Shown: positions 33,734 to 46,075, counted from the first letter of the stretch. The stretch: 64,000 nucleotides of DNA from Lichenostomus cassidix (GCA_008360975.2 CM039182.1:56060491-56124490), one strand, 5' to 3'. Notes: generated from the letters alone by a model not told the origin. Made by a program: numbers and translations.

Positions 33734-35902
33734 ACCCCACACCAACATGAACTGGAGATGAGCTGGAGATGAGGCTCCTTTCTCATTCAAAGAGAGCTTT
33801 GAATACAGCAAGTCTAATATTGAAATGAAACTATATTTGAAGACTTTGAACATTTGCATAAAAAGTAATTCTTGTCTTTACTCTCTTCTCTGCTGAATAC
33901 TCCTCCAGACAGAAAAATGAGATTAGTTTTGTGATAGCTCATTTGTTTTCAGCACAAACTTCACTTTGAAGGCAAAACCAATGTCTCGCTTGCCTTTTTT
34001 CTTTCTCCCCACCCCCCCACCTTCCCTTCCCCCTTCTTTTAAAGGAAGCTGTGGTTGCTTTAAGTTCAGTTTTCTGGAGTAAAACATTGTGAAACTCCAG
34101 AGAAATGTGGTGTGGTTTTTTTAACAGCATATTTTGTCCAGTAGGTGTCACTCTTTCATAAAAAACTTAGGATTTTTCCACTCCCAAGCCATAGGTAAAA
34201 GAAGAAAAAGCCTTCAAAAACAATTGCCTACCTTGTCACTTGCCCATTTAAAATAAGATACTAATTATTATACTGCATATTATTGGACTTTGAAATTAAG
34301 GAATTTTCACAAGAAGTAGCTCCCATTCTAACTATAGTTCACTCTGAACAAAACTAATGTTTTGTGACACGAAAAGGCAGGGGAACTGCCATGGTGGTGA
34401 TTCACAGCTGTTAGATAATTCTGACCTGGTTTGTGCAAGGCTTCTTTGATGAATGGTCACCTAGCAACAGCTTTAAATTCTTTTTTTGTGTATACTTCCT
34501 TTTTTTTTCAAACAAAAACATTATCTTCTCAGCGTCCTATTGAAAGACTTATTTATTATTTGTTTTACCTCAGCCAGCTTTAACTTTTCCAGGTGGCACT
34601 GGAGAAATTACGTGAAGGCTTGATGGTGCAAGCAGTAGAGGCACTGTGTCTTTGGCTCACTATTGGCAGCTGTGCTTCTGGCAAAAACTAACATTTTTAG
34701 GCAGGAAAAAGTAATTGTGCTTGCTAAAGTGCACCCAGCTGCCTTCACAACTGTTTCTTTCCTTTTAATTTTAAAAGTTAAAAGCTATACATTTTCACTG
34801 TAAGTGCAGAAAGAAGGAAAAAGAACTGCAACTGAATGAACCGCAAATGACATGATGACTGGATTGAGCTAGGAAGAGTCTAGGATATGTGGGAAGCTAT
34901 GGTTTCGGAAGAACAGGGATGTTTGGGTAATATGTTTTAACTATAGTTAAAGAGTATTATTGTCCTTGAGCTACATCTTCTTGATTCAAATAACCTCAAA
35001 TCAGTAACAGGTCTTCAAATAACGACATGGCAGCACACTGCAATGATGCTTCAGCATTTGCTTCTGGGTATTTAGATAGAGCTAACTTGTCATAGACTGG
35101 GAATTGTTGTATTAGAAAGTACTCAAGAGACCCACTCATTTCCTACTTTGATCCCTGCATTGGGGAAGTAAGGAATATGTGGCTAAATAGAATAAATACT
35201 GGCAATCTTCTGGAGGCTGATCCACAAGTCTGTACTTCTAATGCAGAAAGTAAAGAAAAAGGTCTTTTTGCTCTTGCCTGGAAGCTGCACCCTGTGCACC
35301 TCCCTTCCCCATTCAGTAATAACCAGGATGTCAGGAAAAGTGACTGTACTTCATATATTGGCAAACCACACTACAGCAGCTAGGCATGGCAGAAAACACA
35401 ATCAGTGAGTCAAAGGAAAATGGTCTTTGAGAAGTTTGTTTCTTGTAGCCTTATTGAGCACCTGATTGCAAAGGCCTCACAAAACCATTGGGGTAACAAT
35501 CTGTTCTCCCTTTAGCTATTTTCATAGTACAACAATCCAAATCAGTATCTTATTGATTTGGGTAAGGCAAAATAACCAGAACAACAGAAAATACCTGAAA
35601 TTCCTTTTCTAGCACTGAGAAGTGTCTTCAGACAAAACACTGATATTCTGAATGGCGGATCACAGCTGGGTACTATATGGTTCAGATTTTGGTCTTCTAC
35701 TAGCCTTCTATTGGAAAAGAAGCTGTCAATATTGTGGCTATATTTTCTTCATAAATTTAGGAAGCCATCTTGAATTGTGGCCTAAATGTTTTTGGTTGTT
35801 TTTTTTTTTTTTTTGGCTCTGAAATTCATTTGTGCTTCTAGTTAAAGGTTTAAAAGTTGCTTTGTGACTTCATATTTCTAATTCCACAAGTAGTTTAGGC
35901 AG
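33734..35902. other. AT-rich non-coding DNA
   Basis: No gene or named repeat is supported. A T16 run lies at about 35798-35814. Confidence 0.4.
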
Positions 35903-36013
35903 TCCTCCTCCCTCCTCCCTCCTCCCTCCTCCCTCCTCCCTCCTTTCTCCTCCCTCCTCCCTCCTCCCTCCTTTCTCCTCCCTCCTCCCTCCTCCCTCCT
36001 CCCTCCTCCTCCT
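35903..36013 (+). repeat. (CCTCCCT)n polypyrimidine minisatellite
   Basis: About 110 bp of near-perfect 7-bp CTCCCTC units, broken by two TTTCTCC variants. The minus strand is a run of GGG triplets spaced by AGGA. Confidence 0.97.
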
Positions 36014-36020
36014 TACATTT

Positions 36021-36103
36021 TTCCCCTTCCCACTGGTTTTGCAGCAGGGAGTAAGTGAGCAGCTTCATGGGACATAGTTTTTAGCTGGGATTAAACCATA
36101 ACA
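36021..36103 (+). mobile_element. LTR family F2, U5 stub
   Basis: CCCACTGG, then GGGAGTAAGTGAGCAGC, then TTAGCTGGGATTAAACCATA and a final ACA: the terminal part of an F2 LTR in plus sense. It directly follows the polypyrimidine array, which may have expanded from the C/T-rich part of the same LTR. Confidence 0.6.
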
Positions 36104-39097
36104 GCAGCATAGACCCTCAAGTCTTTAGTGATTTTTATATTCTAGGTAATAGTGCAAGGGTGCTTAGAGAGATGAATGTTCACGGCTGCCACCTTGGTTG
36201 ACCTGCTGGGAACTGGGATTGCTGGAGCAAGAACAAGATCATGCCTACCTCACTCCCCTATAAGACTAAGCCCTGGAGGATTTGTAAATGACTCACTAGG
36301 ATCAGGTCCTAACATTTTCCAAGTCTGCGCTTTCCTAACCAAGTATCAACCAGCATTGCCAACAGTAATACGGCTTGCTGTTCAGAAGGTCCAGTTACAC
36401 ATTTGTATGTGTCATTTTGGAGGATAAAATGTAGGTGTGGTGCCACCACCAACATCTTACTGAATTTGTAGTTGACATCTCATTTTCTACTCAAAGACCA
36501 GAGGAGAAAAAAGAAGAAAGGATCATAATTACCCAGCCCTCATATTTTCTTTTCTACTACTAGTTCCTAAAGAAGGTGTGTTAGACCCTTTTTCTTAGAG
36601 TTTTCCCGCATGATATTTGTATCTTGTATTTATGTCTCACAGTTGCCAAATTAGCTGACCCAGGAGCACATGTCTGGTCTACTCCCTCGACAGATCACAC
36701 TGCTATCTCTGCCAATCAGGAAATGGTGAATGTATATAAGGATTATGGTAGGACCACTAATAAACATTAGTAGCATATTTGTTAACCAACAGGAAATTGC
36801 CAGTATGGTATATAGCTGGAATGAAATACGGCCTCTCTGGGTTTTGAGCTCTGAGAGGTTAAGAAAGCACAGTAAGTAATATGAAAAGGACATTGATTTG
36901 CTGCCATGAGTTTTAACAGAGAACTACCTAGTCACAGCAAAAAAGAGTCCATGCACAGCAAATCCTAGGAATGTAGCCTGAAGCCTCAGACTCTGGAGAG
37001 GGGCCAGCTATAAAGCTCCGCTCAAGTTAAGACTTGACTCCATTCACTTGGACACAGAAGTCATTTAGAGATGCTAAATTTTACTTGGTGGTGATGTTAC
37101 AAAAGCCAAAAATAAATCAATTTGTTTTTTAAACTCCACAAATGTAGTTCACATTTGTTTAAAGCTAGGGTTCCCAGGCCTGCCAGTGACTCCATGGTAA
37201 GATTTTTTTGAAAACAGAATAATTACCTTAGCAGGCTTTTGTGTGACACATGTGTTGACGCATGCAAATTACGAATAGTATAGTATATTTTGGTTTACAA
37301 TGACTATTCTAATCTTCTGTGAACAATGAAGTGGAAATTTTTTAAGAAAGAAGAAACAGTCGTGCTCTTAAGTGTCCCCTTTACTTTGAGTACAGAAGGT
37401 CTATTGTTTCATCTTGCTGCATAATATAGATATTTATTTGTTCTTTGCCTGAAAGACTGTGGTTGGAAAATATTTGATGAAATCAATAACACTTGGTTAT
37501 AGGACGAATAAGCCATCCAGAAACTTATATATCTGTTAGAATATATAATAATTATTTAAATAATATGCATGATATTGTAGCAATTTCCTTAATTTCCTAT
37601 TATAGAAAAATAGTTCTTTTTGGACATCATGTCACTCAAAGAGCTATATACCTGTTTTAATGGGGAGCTTAGATATGCCAGGAAATACAAGGGATCTAAC
37701 CTACAAACTACACTGGGCTTTGTGACTTTAAGCATCAAGTACTATATGGCAGACAGAATAAAAGGGAAAGCGTTTTTTACTATACCTTATCTGACATATT
37801 TAATGAAGTTAACTTTGGCGGAATTGCATATGAAGAAATAGAAATAGAACAGCATTCCTATTTTGCTGCAGATACTGTTTTTCTTGAAATTCCTTTTCCC
37901 TTTCTTTGAATAACTAACACCCATAATAGTGTTTAAGGCTGCATCAAGAATGCACTTTATCTCCCAATTGCTACCACTTAAAATATTTTGGTTCATATCC
38001 CACAATAATCTTGGAGTGTAGGAACTAGATCTTTCTCTTTCCTTCCTCGATCCTACTCCATCCCCCTCCCTGCTCAAGCTATATCAGAAAATGTGCTCCA
38101 AAAGTACACCTAAAGCACTTTAATCACTAACAGGTGCTCAGTCTAGGTGCCCAGAGTAAAGCTACTCCAAAATAAAGCCCCCAACTGCATGTGTTGTGGA
38201 CATGAAGTGCTTAGCACTAGCTGCTGTGCTGTACAAAACTGTCTTTGTTGTGCTGTACTGTTTCCTAATGCAAAGACCGGGATGCCAGGAAAAAAATTAA
38301 GAACAAAACAGAGTAGAATTGCAGAATATTTGGGCTAAAATAATTTAAAAAGTTTTACTCATCATAGTGGGGAAGGTATTGGATTTTAAGCTGATGAGCT
38401 GTGAGGGGCAAAAGCATATTTCTGTTGTTTTAGCTAGCAGTTTTCACACCTGATATTGTGAGGCATTATATCTGCATATCGTTGAGGACTATGCCTAGAG
38501 CAGGCAGTTCAGTGAGCAGCTGCAGTGCAAGTTGCAGGTTATACCCTGTATGGGGGAAATTGCAGGAGCCCCCAGCAGCAAGCCGTTAGCTAGCACTAAC
38601 CCTTTGCACAACTGAGGTCATGGGGACTTAGGGCGCAGGCTGGTCTCTCACTCAGGGACTCTGCAAGAGCCAATGAAGGACGAGAAGACTCCAGACCCAA
38701 GATCACCACTGGAACAGGCACACAGACTGTAATTAAAGAAAAGCCCAGGGATTTCTTTGTTTGGGGTCGCTCCCGGGGGGCACCAACACAAGCTGTTATG
38801 CTGCTGCACGGTGATTAAAGGCTTGATCATAACTTAAGGGAACCAGATGCCTGGGGGTGAGCCAATGAGGAAAACCTGTCTGACCGTGTGAGTGGAATGT
38901 GTAGGGTGTCCAGGAGGGCACCCATTGACTCACTGGAGCCACGTGTTGCAAAGGGGCTTCAGTCCCTGTGGTGACAGTCTTGAGTGGTGCGAGTGTGGCA
39001 GCTAGGGTGGCTTCTGGATGGTCAGACAAGAAAGGGTCTTCAACATCAGCATCACTCAGTGCATGCAAGGAGCCTCATGTTCAGGCTCGGGAGAATA
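36104..39097. other. non-coding DNA; GC-richer unclassified block at 38430-39070
   Basis: 36104-38430 is AT-rich with nothing recognised. 38430-39070 is GC-richer and carries a 90-codon minus frame (38796-39068) and a GGTGCCCCCCGGGAGCG segment on the minus strand that loosely resembles a retroviral primer site. Neither is strong enough to name, though an LTR-related origin is possible. Confidence 0.35.
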
Positions 39098-39671
39098 TGT
39101 GGTATTGCCACTGAAAATCAGGAAATAAACTCTCCAACAAGTTTGTTTGGTTAGAAAGTCAACTTTATTCAGGGTTGAGCTACGTGGAGATCCCTCCACA
39201 AAACATGTACATCAGTTATCAAAGCTTTTAAGTACAGATTTTAGCAAACAAAAGAATTAGTGTTCATTGGCTAACAAGTAATGTAGTTGTCTTCATTAAT
39301 TAGTATTCTGTCTTCTATTGGTAATTGTTTTCTCACTTCTCATGCTAAATATTCCACATCTCCCATCTTTTTATTAACTTCTTCCCAGATAGGGAGAATC
39401 CCAGTGATTGTCTTTGTTAGTTTCTTCTTCATTTCTGGTTTCTGTAACTTGTCTTTGTGGTTTATAAATTCTGCATCCTTGGTGTCCAGGTCTCAATAAT
39501 AAATTTCACTCCCACGATTGGTAATTTCCTCTCCCAGGTTTGTGAGCACTGAAGCATGATAGGCCCTAAAAATTTGTTTTTTCTGACACATGGATATCAC
39601 CCAGACTGTGCTTGTTAACTGCTATCTATTTCACGGATTAAATCGCCCTTCTTGTTGATTAAGTCCTGACA
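39098..39671 (-). mobile_element. LTR with adjoining polypurine tract, minus (ERVL-like?)
   Basis: In the minus sense it starts TGTCAGGACTTAATC right after a polypurine tract AGAAGTGGGGGAAAA (plus 39672-39686). It carries AATAAAGTTGAC (plus 39158-39169) and ends GGCAATACCACA. TG/CA ends, poly(A) signal and adjoining purine tract indicate the 3' LTR of a provirus whose interior is lost. Class assignment is tentative. Confidence 0.6.
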
Positions 39672-39898
39672 TTTTCCCCCACTTCTGGATAGGGCTCTTT
39701 TAAAAGAAATATAACTTGTTTGATAACAGTATTTATCTGTTTATTTATTTAATTATTGTATTTCAGAGAACTGACTATAATGATGACTAAGACTGAAGTT
39801 TTGATGTACAGAGTAGCCCAGTACGAATTCCTCTTACTAAGAACAGAAAAAAATATTTTGCAAGCATCTCAGTGAAGCTAAACATTCTTATGACTTCA

Positions 39899-40612
39899 TG
39901 TTATGGTTTAGCCTCAGCTAACAGTCCTATTCCCACCCAGCTGCTTGTTCATCCCGTCTTTCCCCTAGGATGGGGCAGAAAATAGAAAGAACAAGAATGA
40001 GAAACCTTGAGGTTTGATATAAAGCCGGGGAGATTGCTTACCAGTCAGTTTTGTGGACAAAAAAGACTGATTCAGGGGAAAATAACCTAATCAATTGCCA
40101 ATTAAAATAACCATGTAATCACTAATTGGAGTAATGGGAATGAAAGACTAATTTTAAAATAACACCTTTCCTTACCCCTTTGTCAGACTCAGTATTTCTC
40201 TTTTGCTCTAGTCTCCACTCCTCCTCCCCCACCTCAAGTGGTGCAGGCAGATGGGGAATAGTGTGCTGCAGTCAGTCCATAACAGCTGTTACTCCTTCCT
40301 GCTCACACCTTTCCCCTGTGACAGTGATCGTTCTTTTAGGCTGCACTTCCTGTCAAGAAAATACGCTGTGGTATGAGTTCTACACCGGCTGTAGTTTCCC
40401 TCCCTTCTGCTCCAGCATGGGGTTGTCCACTCTCTCTGGTGTCTTCTGACTTTTCTAACATACATTTTCTCAAATGCATCTCAAGCTTTGCTTGTAGACT
40501 CATCTCTGGTTGGTGATGGATCTCACTGGAACTTCCTGTAACTGGCCCAAGCCAGCACACCACCTATCCACCATTGCAGCCCTCCTGCTGCCAACAGATT
40601 GCACCTACACCA
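39899..40612 (-). mobile_element. LTR, F1/F2-related, minus copy
   Basis: The plus strand begins TGTTATGGTTTAGCC (F2-like terminus), then shows F1-like order: GGGGAAAATAACCTAAT, CTCCTCCCCCACC, CTGCTCCAGCATGGGG. It ends near CCAACAGATTGCACCTACA. It is probably a related or recombinant LTR. No clean duplication was found. Confidence 0.55.
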
Positions 40613-41907
40613 AAGAGAGTTTTGCCTATTTGAAAGCCTGTAGAGCGAGTGACTGACAAGGCAAAATTGGTAAATCTTGACTGACTTGTTTATTCTGACC
40701 CACAAAACAGGAATGTGGTAGCTATCAGCCAGAAAGTAGGAAGGAAGCAGAAAGAGATTATTGTATTGTATTACTGTACATGGGTTTCTTTAACAGTTAT
40801 GGAAAATGCACATAGAATAAAAGAAAAATCATACAGTGTCTTTACTGGCCTGCCTTTGGACATTTCACTTATATTAGGGTGAGGTGAGTAGCAAAGTTGT
40901 GTTAATGGCATGTGACTTTAAGAACCTTAGACTACATGAAATTTCTTAGAAAGTGAGCAGGAATTTTTGATCCAAAACCAAGAATGCTGCTTTAGCCTGA
41001 ACTAGTATTGGAGTCTAAATCTGAGATTAAAATACTAATATATTCTATTAGGATTTGTTGCAAAGCACAAAATGGTCAAAAATGAAATGCACTAAAATGA
41101 TATCTTAAGTCATACGTGGAAAACCTTGTTCTGTGTTGGAATTTTGCTGAATGTCATCATCGCCAAGGATCTTTTCACTCAAACCATGTGTACTGTATAT
41201 TTGGGAGGAGAATAATTTACTCTGAGAATGTTGAAATTTAAGGTATCTGGTAGGAAATAGGACTTTGCCTTCCTGCAGAATAACTAAGAGAAGGCGAAGA
41301 AAGAGTTTATCCATATCTTTTCAATTTACAATTATTCTCTTTGGTGGTTAGTCATTAATGTTTGTGTACTGGTTCCACATGGTCTTCTCTGCTTTAATAT
41401 TTGAGAAGAATAGAAACAAAGAAAGATGATGTATTTACAGGTGTATGTTAGAGTACTCATTTTTAGAGAGGTCAGTGACCATAAAAGCTGATTTATAGCC
41501 TTAAAAATAAGTACCTGTCTCTACTGCCACACAGTAAAAGAAATAGCGTAAATTTTAAAATTTTTTCCCCAGCATAATTCAGTTGAGACTGTTCTGCTAG
41601 TATTGATAGCTCATGATTCTCTAGGCCCAGATCTAAACCTTTGGAATGAGGGTTAAATGTGAGAATTAAGCATCAAAATGCGTCAAGCATGTGAGACTGA
41701 GCAAATCTACGTGTTCATGGTTTTGCTTCATCTCTTTAAGCACATTTGCACTTATGCAAGATAGTGTAGTCCAAGAACATCCAAATTAGAGATGCTAAAT
41801 TGTTTCAGGACTATATAGCTATATAGCTATATCTACATATATGCATAATAGTACATGACTTAGACACAACATACCTTTGCTTAGGAGCACCACATTGCCA
41901 GTCCAGC
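40613..41907. other. AT-rich non-coding DNA
   Basis: Contains a short (TATAGC)n-type run at about 41812-41845; otherwise nothing is recognised. Confidence 0.4.
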
Positions 41908-42547
41908 TGTTATGGGTTAACCGTGATGCACAGGTGAGCCCCATACAGCCCTTCACTCACTCCTCCACAGTGAGAGTATAAAAGTAGGAAAACTCCTAGC
42001 TTGAGATAAGATGTCTAATAGGTATAGCAAAAGCTGTGTGCTAAAGCAGAACAAAAAAGCTAATTCAGTACTTCCCATCAACAGACAGACATTTAGCCTT
42101 TGCTAGGAAATTAAGACTTCATCACACATAGCAGTTAGTTGGGAAGACAGATTCCACAGCTCCAAATATCCACTCTGTCCTTTTCTTTCCTCTAGCTTTA
42201 TATGCAGAGCATGATGTTGTATGATCTGGAATATCCCTGTAATTTGTTGTGGTGAACTGTCCCGGCTGTGTCCCCTCCCAACCTCTTGCTCTTCTTCAGC
42301 CTGCTGACTGGCAGGGCAGTTTTATTTCTATCCTTTTAAATTTAAATATCCTTTTAAATCTTCAAATATTTAAATATAATTTTAAATCCAAGGATTTCTG
42401 TCCTTAGCTCTGTGTAGCCGTTGTTCGGCAATAACTAAAAAATATGGGTGTGTTATCAGCGCTGTTTTTATCACAGATCCAGAACACAGCATCATATGAG
42501 CTACTATGAAGGAAATTAACTCCAGAACAACCAAAACCAGTAAAACA
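41908..42547 (-). mobile_element. LTR family F2, minus copy
   Basis: The plus strand opens TGTTATGGGTTAACC and ends AAATTAACTCCAG, then CAACCAAAACCAG and AAAACA. Inside are the TATA region (TTTATATGCAGAGCATGA near 42197) and GTCCCGGCTGTGTCCCCTCC, both matching 26062-26656. An AT-rich TTTAAAT cluster (about 42335-42390) is specific to this copy. Confidence 0.7.
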
Positions 42548-43094
42548 GCTTTAATGATTGAATTTCCCATATTGATCTGGGCAGATGTTCTGAACTGGGG
42601 CTGCTGGGATGCTTTATAGTACATTGTCATATGTGACTTTCATACACCAGAGAATATCTACTGTTGTTGCCATGGTACAGACACAGACGTATAGAAAACA
42701 GACTTAAAAGGACCTGTTAAAAGAACAGTACTATTAAGTACTATTCATCAATTAGAGATTTCAATTTAGTAATGTCGCCTAATCCAATGCAGAAGCTCAG
42801 CGGTCCGTATACAGACACTGTTGCCAAATTCACAACTGCAAGAACTCTTGGCCTTTCTTTATATCGGGTGGAGATTCTCAGCTGAAGTTTTGCTATTTCT
42901 GCTTCTCTGCCCTATGGTTTGCACAACATGATGGTTTCCTCCTGTTTGTCCACCTACTAAGTCAAAGGTGAGGCTCAGATGTGGAAGACATTTACCTAAT
43001 TAAAAGAGTCAGCTTTAAGATGTTCAGTAAAAGGCGTGTAATTGAAGTTCCTTGTTTGGTTTTTAATCTGCTTGTTGTACAAGGTTGGAAACTC
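42548..43094. other. AT-rich non-coding gap
   Basis: Nothing is recognised between the two LTR copies. Confidence 0.4.
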
Positions 43095-43357
43095 AGGGAT
43101 GGTTGACCTTGCCTAGCTGCCAGGTGCCCACCAAGCCATTTTATCACTCCCAGTCTTTGATAGGGCAGGGGCAGAAAATTAAAATCCCATGAGTTAACAT
43201 AAGGATCAGGAGATCAATTAACAATTACCATCACAGACAAAACAGACTCCATTTGGGGGAATTAATTTAATTTATCAACAATCAGAATGAGATAAGAATA
43301 AGAATCAGAATCACGGTGTCCTGATAACAGAAGACTTAGAGAAGGTGGAATTACTGA

Positions 43358-44293
43358 ATGCCTTCTTTGTCTCAGTCTTTACTGCTGAAGTTGGCCCTCA
43401 GGAGCCCCAGACTCCTGAGTCTGGTAACTCAGGAAGTAAGAGAAGAAGGCCAGAGAAAGGAAGAATTCCCACTGTTCATAGAGGGTTGGGTTAGAAATTG
43501 GCTAGGCAGATTAAACACCCATAAATGTGTGGGCCCTGATGGGATGCCGCCATGGATGCTGAGGGAACAAGCAGAAGTTGTTGCTCTGCCACTCTGTAAT
43601 CGTTGAAAAATCATGGAGAATGGGAGAGGTATCTGGTTATTGGAGAAAGGGCAGTGTTACTCCCATCTTCAAAAAGGGCAAGAAGTGGAACCTGGGAAAG
43701 TACCAGCCAGGCAGCCTCACCTCCATCCCTGGAAAGGTAATGGAACAGGTTGTTCTGGAGTTGTTCTCAACAAGCATGTAGAAGAAAAGCAGGTCATCAG
43801 GGGTAGTCAGCATGGATTCACCAAGAGAAAGTCATGCTTGACCAATCTGGTAACCTTCCCTGAAGACATGGGAGGATGGGTTGATGAATGGAGAGTGGTG
43901 GATGTTGTCTACCTCGACTCCAGCAAGGCTTCTGGCACTGTCTCCCATAACATCCTCCTAGGTAAACTTAGGAGATGTGGATTAGATGAATGCACAGTCA
44001 GGTGGATCAAGAACTGCCTGAATGGCAGAGTTCAGAGGGTCATGATCAGTAGAGTAGAATCCAGTTGGAGGCCAGTAGTCAGTTGTGTTCCCCAGGGATC
44101 ATTACTGGATCCAGTCTTACTCAACTTTTTAATCAATGACCTGGATGAAGGGATAGAGTGTAACCCCCAGGAATTTGCTGATTGTAGGAAGCTGGTGGGA
44201 CTGACTGATACATCTGAAGGCTGTGCTGCCATTCAGCAGGACCTTGATGGGCTGGAAAGTTGGGTGGAGAGAAACCTACTGAGATTTCTCTAA
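43358..44293 (+). pseudogene. CR1 reverse transcriptase fragment
   Basis: Two overlapping open stretches (43358-43606 and 43613-44293) encode the palm/thumb part of a CR1 LINE reverse transcriptase, which copies the element RNA at a nicked target. Visible motifs are HGFTKRKSCLTNL, a decayed DSSKAS segment (DFSKAF is usual), VPQGSLLDPVL, and FADCRKL where the FADD catalytic box should be, so the second aspartate is lost. Frameshifts lie near 43606 and beyond 44293. It is inactive. Confidence 0.8.
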
Positions 44294-44997
44294 CAAGGGC
44301 AAGTGTAGGGTCCTGCACCTGTGGGGGAAAAACCCCAATTACCAGTACAATTTGGAGGCTGACCTGCTGGAGAGCAGCTCTGCTGAGAGGCTGACCATAA
44401 GCCAGCAGTGCCCTTGTGGCCAGGACAGTCAATGGTATCCTGGGGTGCATTGGGAAGAGTGTGGCCAGCGGGTCAAGGGAGGTGATTGTCCTGCTCTACT
44501 TGGCTCTAGTGAGACATCTGGAGTGCTGTGTCCAGTTCTGGACTTTTCCGTACAAGAAAGAGAAGGAGCTACCAGAGAGGGTTCAGCAGAGGGCCACAAA
44601 GATGATGAGGGGTCTGGAGCATCTCTTTTATGAGGAGAGACTGTGGGATCTGACCCTGTTTAGTCTAGAGGAGAGAAGACTGAGAGAGTATCTCATTAAT
44701 GCATATAAAATATCTCAAAGGCAGTTATCAAAAGGATGGTGTCAGACTCTTTTCAGTGGTGCCCAGTGACAGAACAAGGAGTAATGGCCATAAACTCAAA
44801 CAAAAATAGTTTCACCTCGACATGAGGAAGAACTTCTTCACATTGAGGGTGTCAGAACACTGGAAAAGACTGCCCAGGAGGTTGTGGAGTCTTGCTCTCG
44901 GAGACATTTGAAACCCACCTAGGTGCATTCCTGTGTAACCTGCGCTAGGTGACCCTGGCTTGGCAGGGGAATTGGACTAGATGATCTTAGTCAAAAA

Positions 44998-45115
44998 GTA
45001 GTGCTAATAACACCAAGGTGCGGGTTCAGTCTCCATATGGGCCATTCACTTAAGAACTGGTCTCATTGATCCTTGTGGGTCCTTTCCAACTCGGAACATT
45101 CTGTCACTCTGTGTT
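44998..45115 (+). mobile_element. tRNA-Ile-derived SINE with CR1-type tail (TguSINE1-like)
   Basis: The head is the 3' two thirds of an isoleucine tRNA: GTGCTAATAAC (anticodon region), CCAAGGTGCGGGTTCAGTC (T arm with decayed B box) and TATGGGCCA (3' acceptor side). It is followed by TTCACTTAAGA and then a CR1-like tail (CTTGTGGGTCCTTTCCAACTC, ATTCTGTCACTCTG). The 5' third of the tRNA is missing. The layout matches the TguSINE1 design known from zebra finch. It is inserted in the tail of the CR1 around it. Confidence 0.8.
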
Positions 45116-45262
45116 TCAGTGATATCCAGAAGTCTCTTCCAACCCTAAAAATGCTGTAATTATGTGAAGAAAATATCTGAAAACACTTACCATCCCTCCT
45201 CCCTTTTTCCCAGGCAGAACTTCACTACTGACATCTCTACCTCCTCTCCCTAAGTGGTGAAA

Positions 45263-45739
45263 CACTACTATAGCTGTAACATGTATTAGCTTGTCTAAAA
45301 TTTATCTATGTGTACTTAAATGGGCACTTCCATTTCAGAAAAGCTGACTGTTCTGAACAGTTTAGTAAGTAAAAGGAATAATATAGGCTCAGACAACTTT
45401 TTATTTTTTGGTTCTAGTCCAAGGTGGGTGGGATGATGATTGCTTTGCCTATGTTGTTTTGTCTCCATGTAGGACACACGTTCTGGTTTTCAGCTGGTGA
45501 TAGAGGAATCTCTGCAGAACTGATTGTGAGGATTGTATGACAGACAACAGATAAACAAAGTTGTTTGTCAGCTCACGTTATGGACGTTAATAAATATTAA
45601 ATAATAAAAGTATCCACACTTCCATTTAAAAATTATGAAATACTGCTAAATTATGAATGGGAGGAAAATCACAATGATTCATGTGTTTACAGTATACTTA
45701 AACTGATGGGTATAAAACTTACAAAGTTTATTCATTAAA
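45263..45739. other. AT-rich non-coding gap
   Basis: Nothing is recognised. Confidence 0.4.
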
Positions 45740-46075
45740 CTCCCATCCTGGCCAACTCCCTGCAGTTTATCCTGAGCATGACTTTCTCTGGTACGGAATA
45801 TCCCCGAGTTTGGATCAGCTGTCCTGGCCATGCTTCCACCAGCTTCTTCTGCATTTCCTCACTCTGGTAGAACATAGGAAAATGAAAAGTCTTTGATTTA
45901 CAGTGAGCACTACATAGCGACAACTAAAATGTCAGTGTATTGTCAGCATTATTCACATACTAAATCAAAAAGCACATCACTGTACCACCTACTAAGTGGA
46001 AAATTAACTCTATCCCAGTGTTTTGATTTAACCTCAGCTAGCAAATAATTACCATGCAGCTGATTCCCACGTGTT
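45740..46075 (-). mobile_element. LTR family F2 fragments, minus
   Basis: 45740-46017 is the U3 part (TATCCTGAGCATGA, CAGCTGTCCTGGCC, AAAATTAACTCTATCCCA). It is directly followed by a U5 end of the same family (46019-46075, TGTTTTGATTTAACCTCAGC). In the minus sense this is a 3' LTR end abutting an LTR start, suggesting a rearranged or tandem insertion. Confidence 0.55.

Larger units (their letters stand above)
43308..45167 (+). mobile_element. CR1 LINE 3' end, plus, containing a SINE
   Basis: A CR1 copy from mid reverse transcriptase to the 3' tail. Landmarks: GGGCCCTGATGGGATGCCGCC near 43531, CCCAGGGATCATTACTGGATCC near 44092, GTGTCCAGTTCTGGAC near 44528, and TCTCTTCCAACCCTAAAAATGCTG close to the end. 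A SINE interrupts the tail at 44998-45115. The 5' part of the LINE is missing, the usual result of truncated reverse transcription. Confidence 0.85.
43095..45262 (-). mobile_element. LTR family F1, minus copy, split by a CR1
   Basis: 43095-43307 reads as the F1 U5/R end in reverse (GCCAGGTGCCCACCAAG, then CAATTACCATCACAGACAAAAC, then GAATTAATTTAATTTATC). After the CR1 it continues from about 45171 (AAACACTTACCATCCCTCC, then TTCCCAGGCAGAACTTCACT, then CTACCTCCTCTCCCT), which is the next section in the copy at 21506-22612. The rest of the LTR is missing. Confidence 0.6.

Noticed and set aside
38767..38787. Possible primer binding site on the minus strand (GGTGCCCCCCGGGAGCG)
   Set aside because: It matches no tRNA 3' end that I know well, and no LTR with TG/CA ends lies at the right distance.
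44998..45075. A functional tRNA-Ile gene
   Set aside because: The 5' third is missing, the B box is altered, and it is fused to a CR1-type tail, so it is a SINE.
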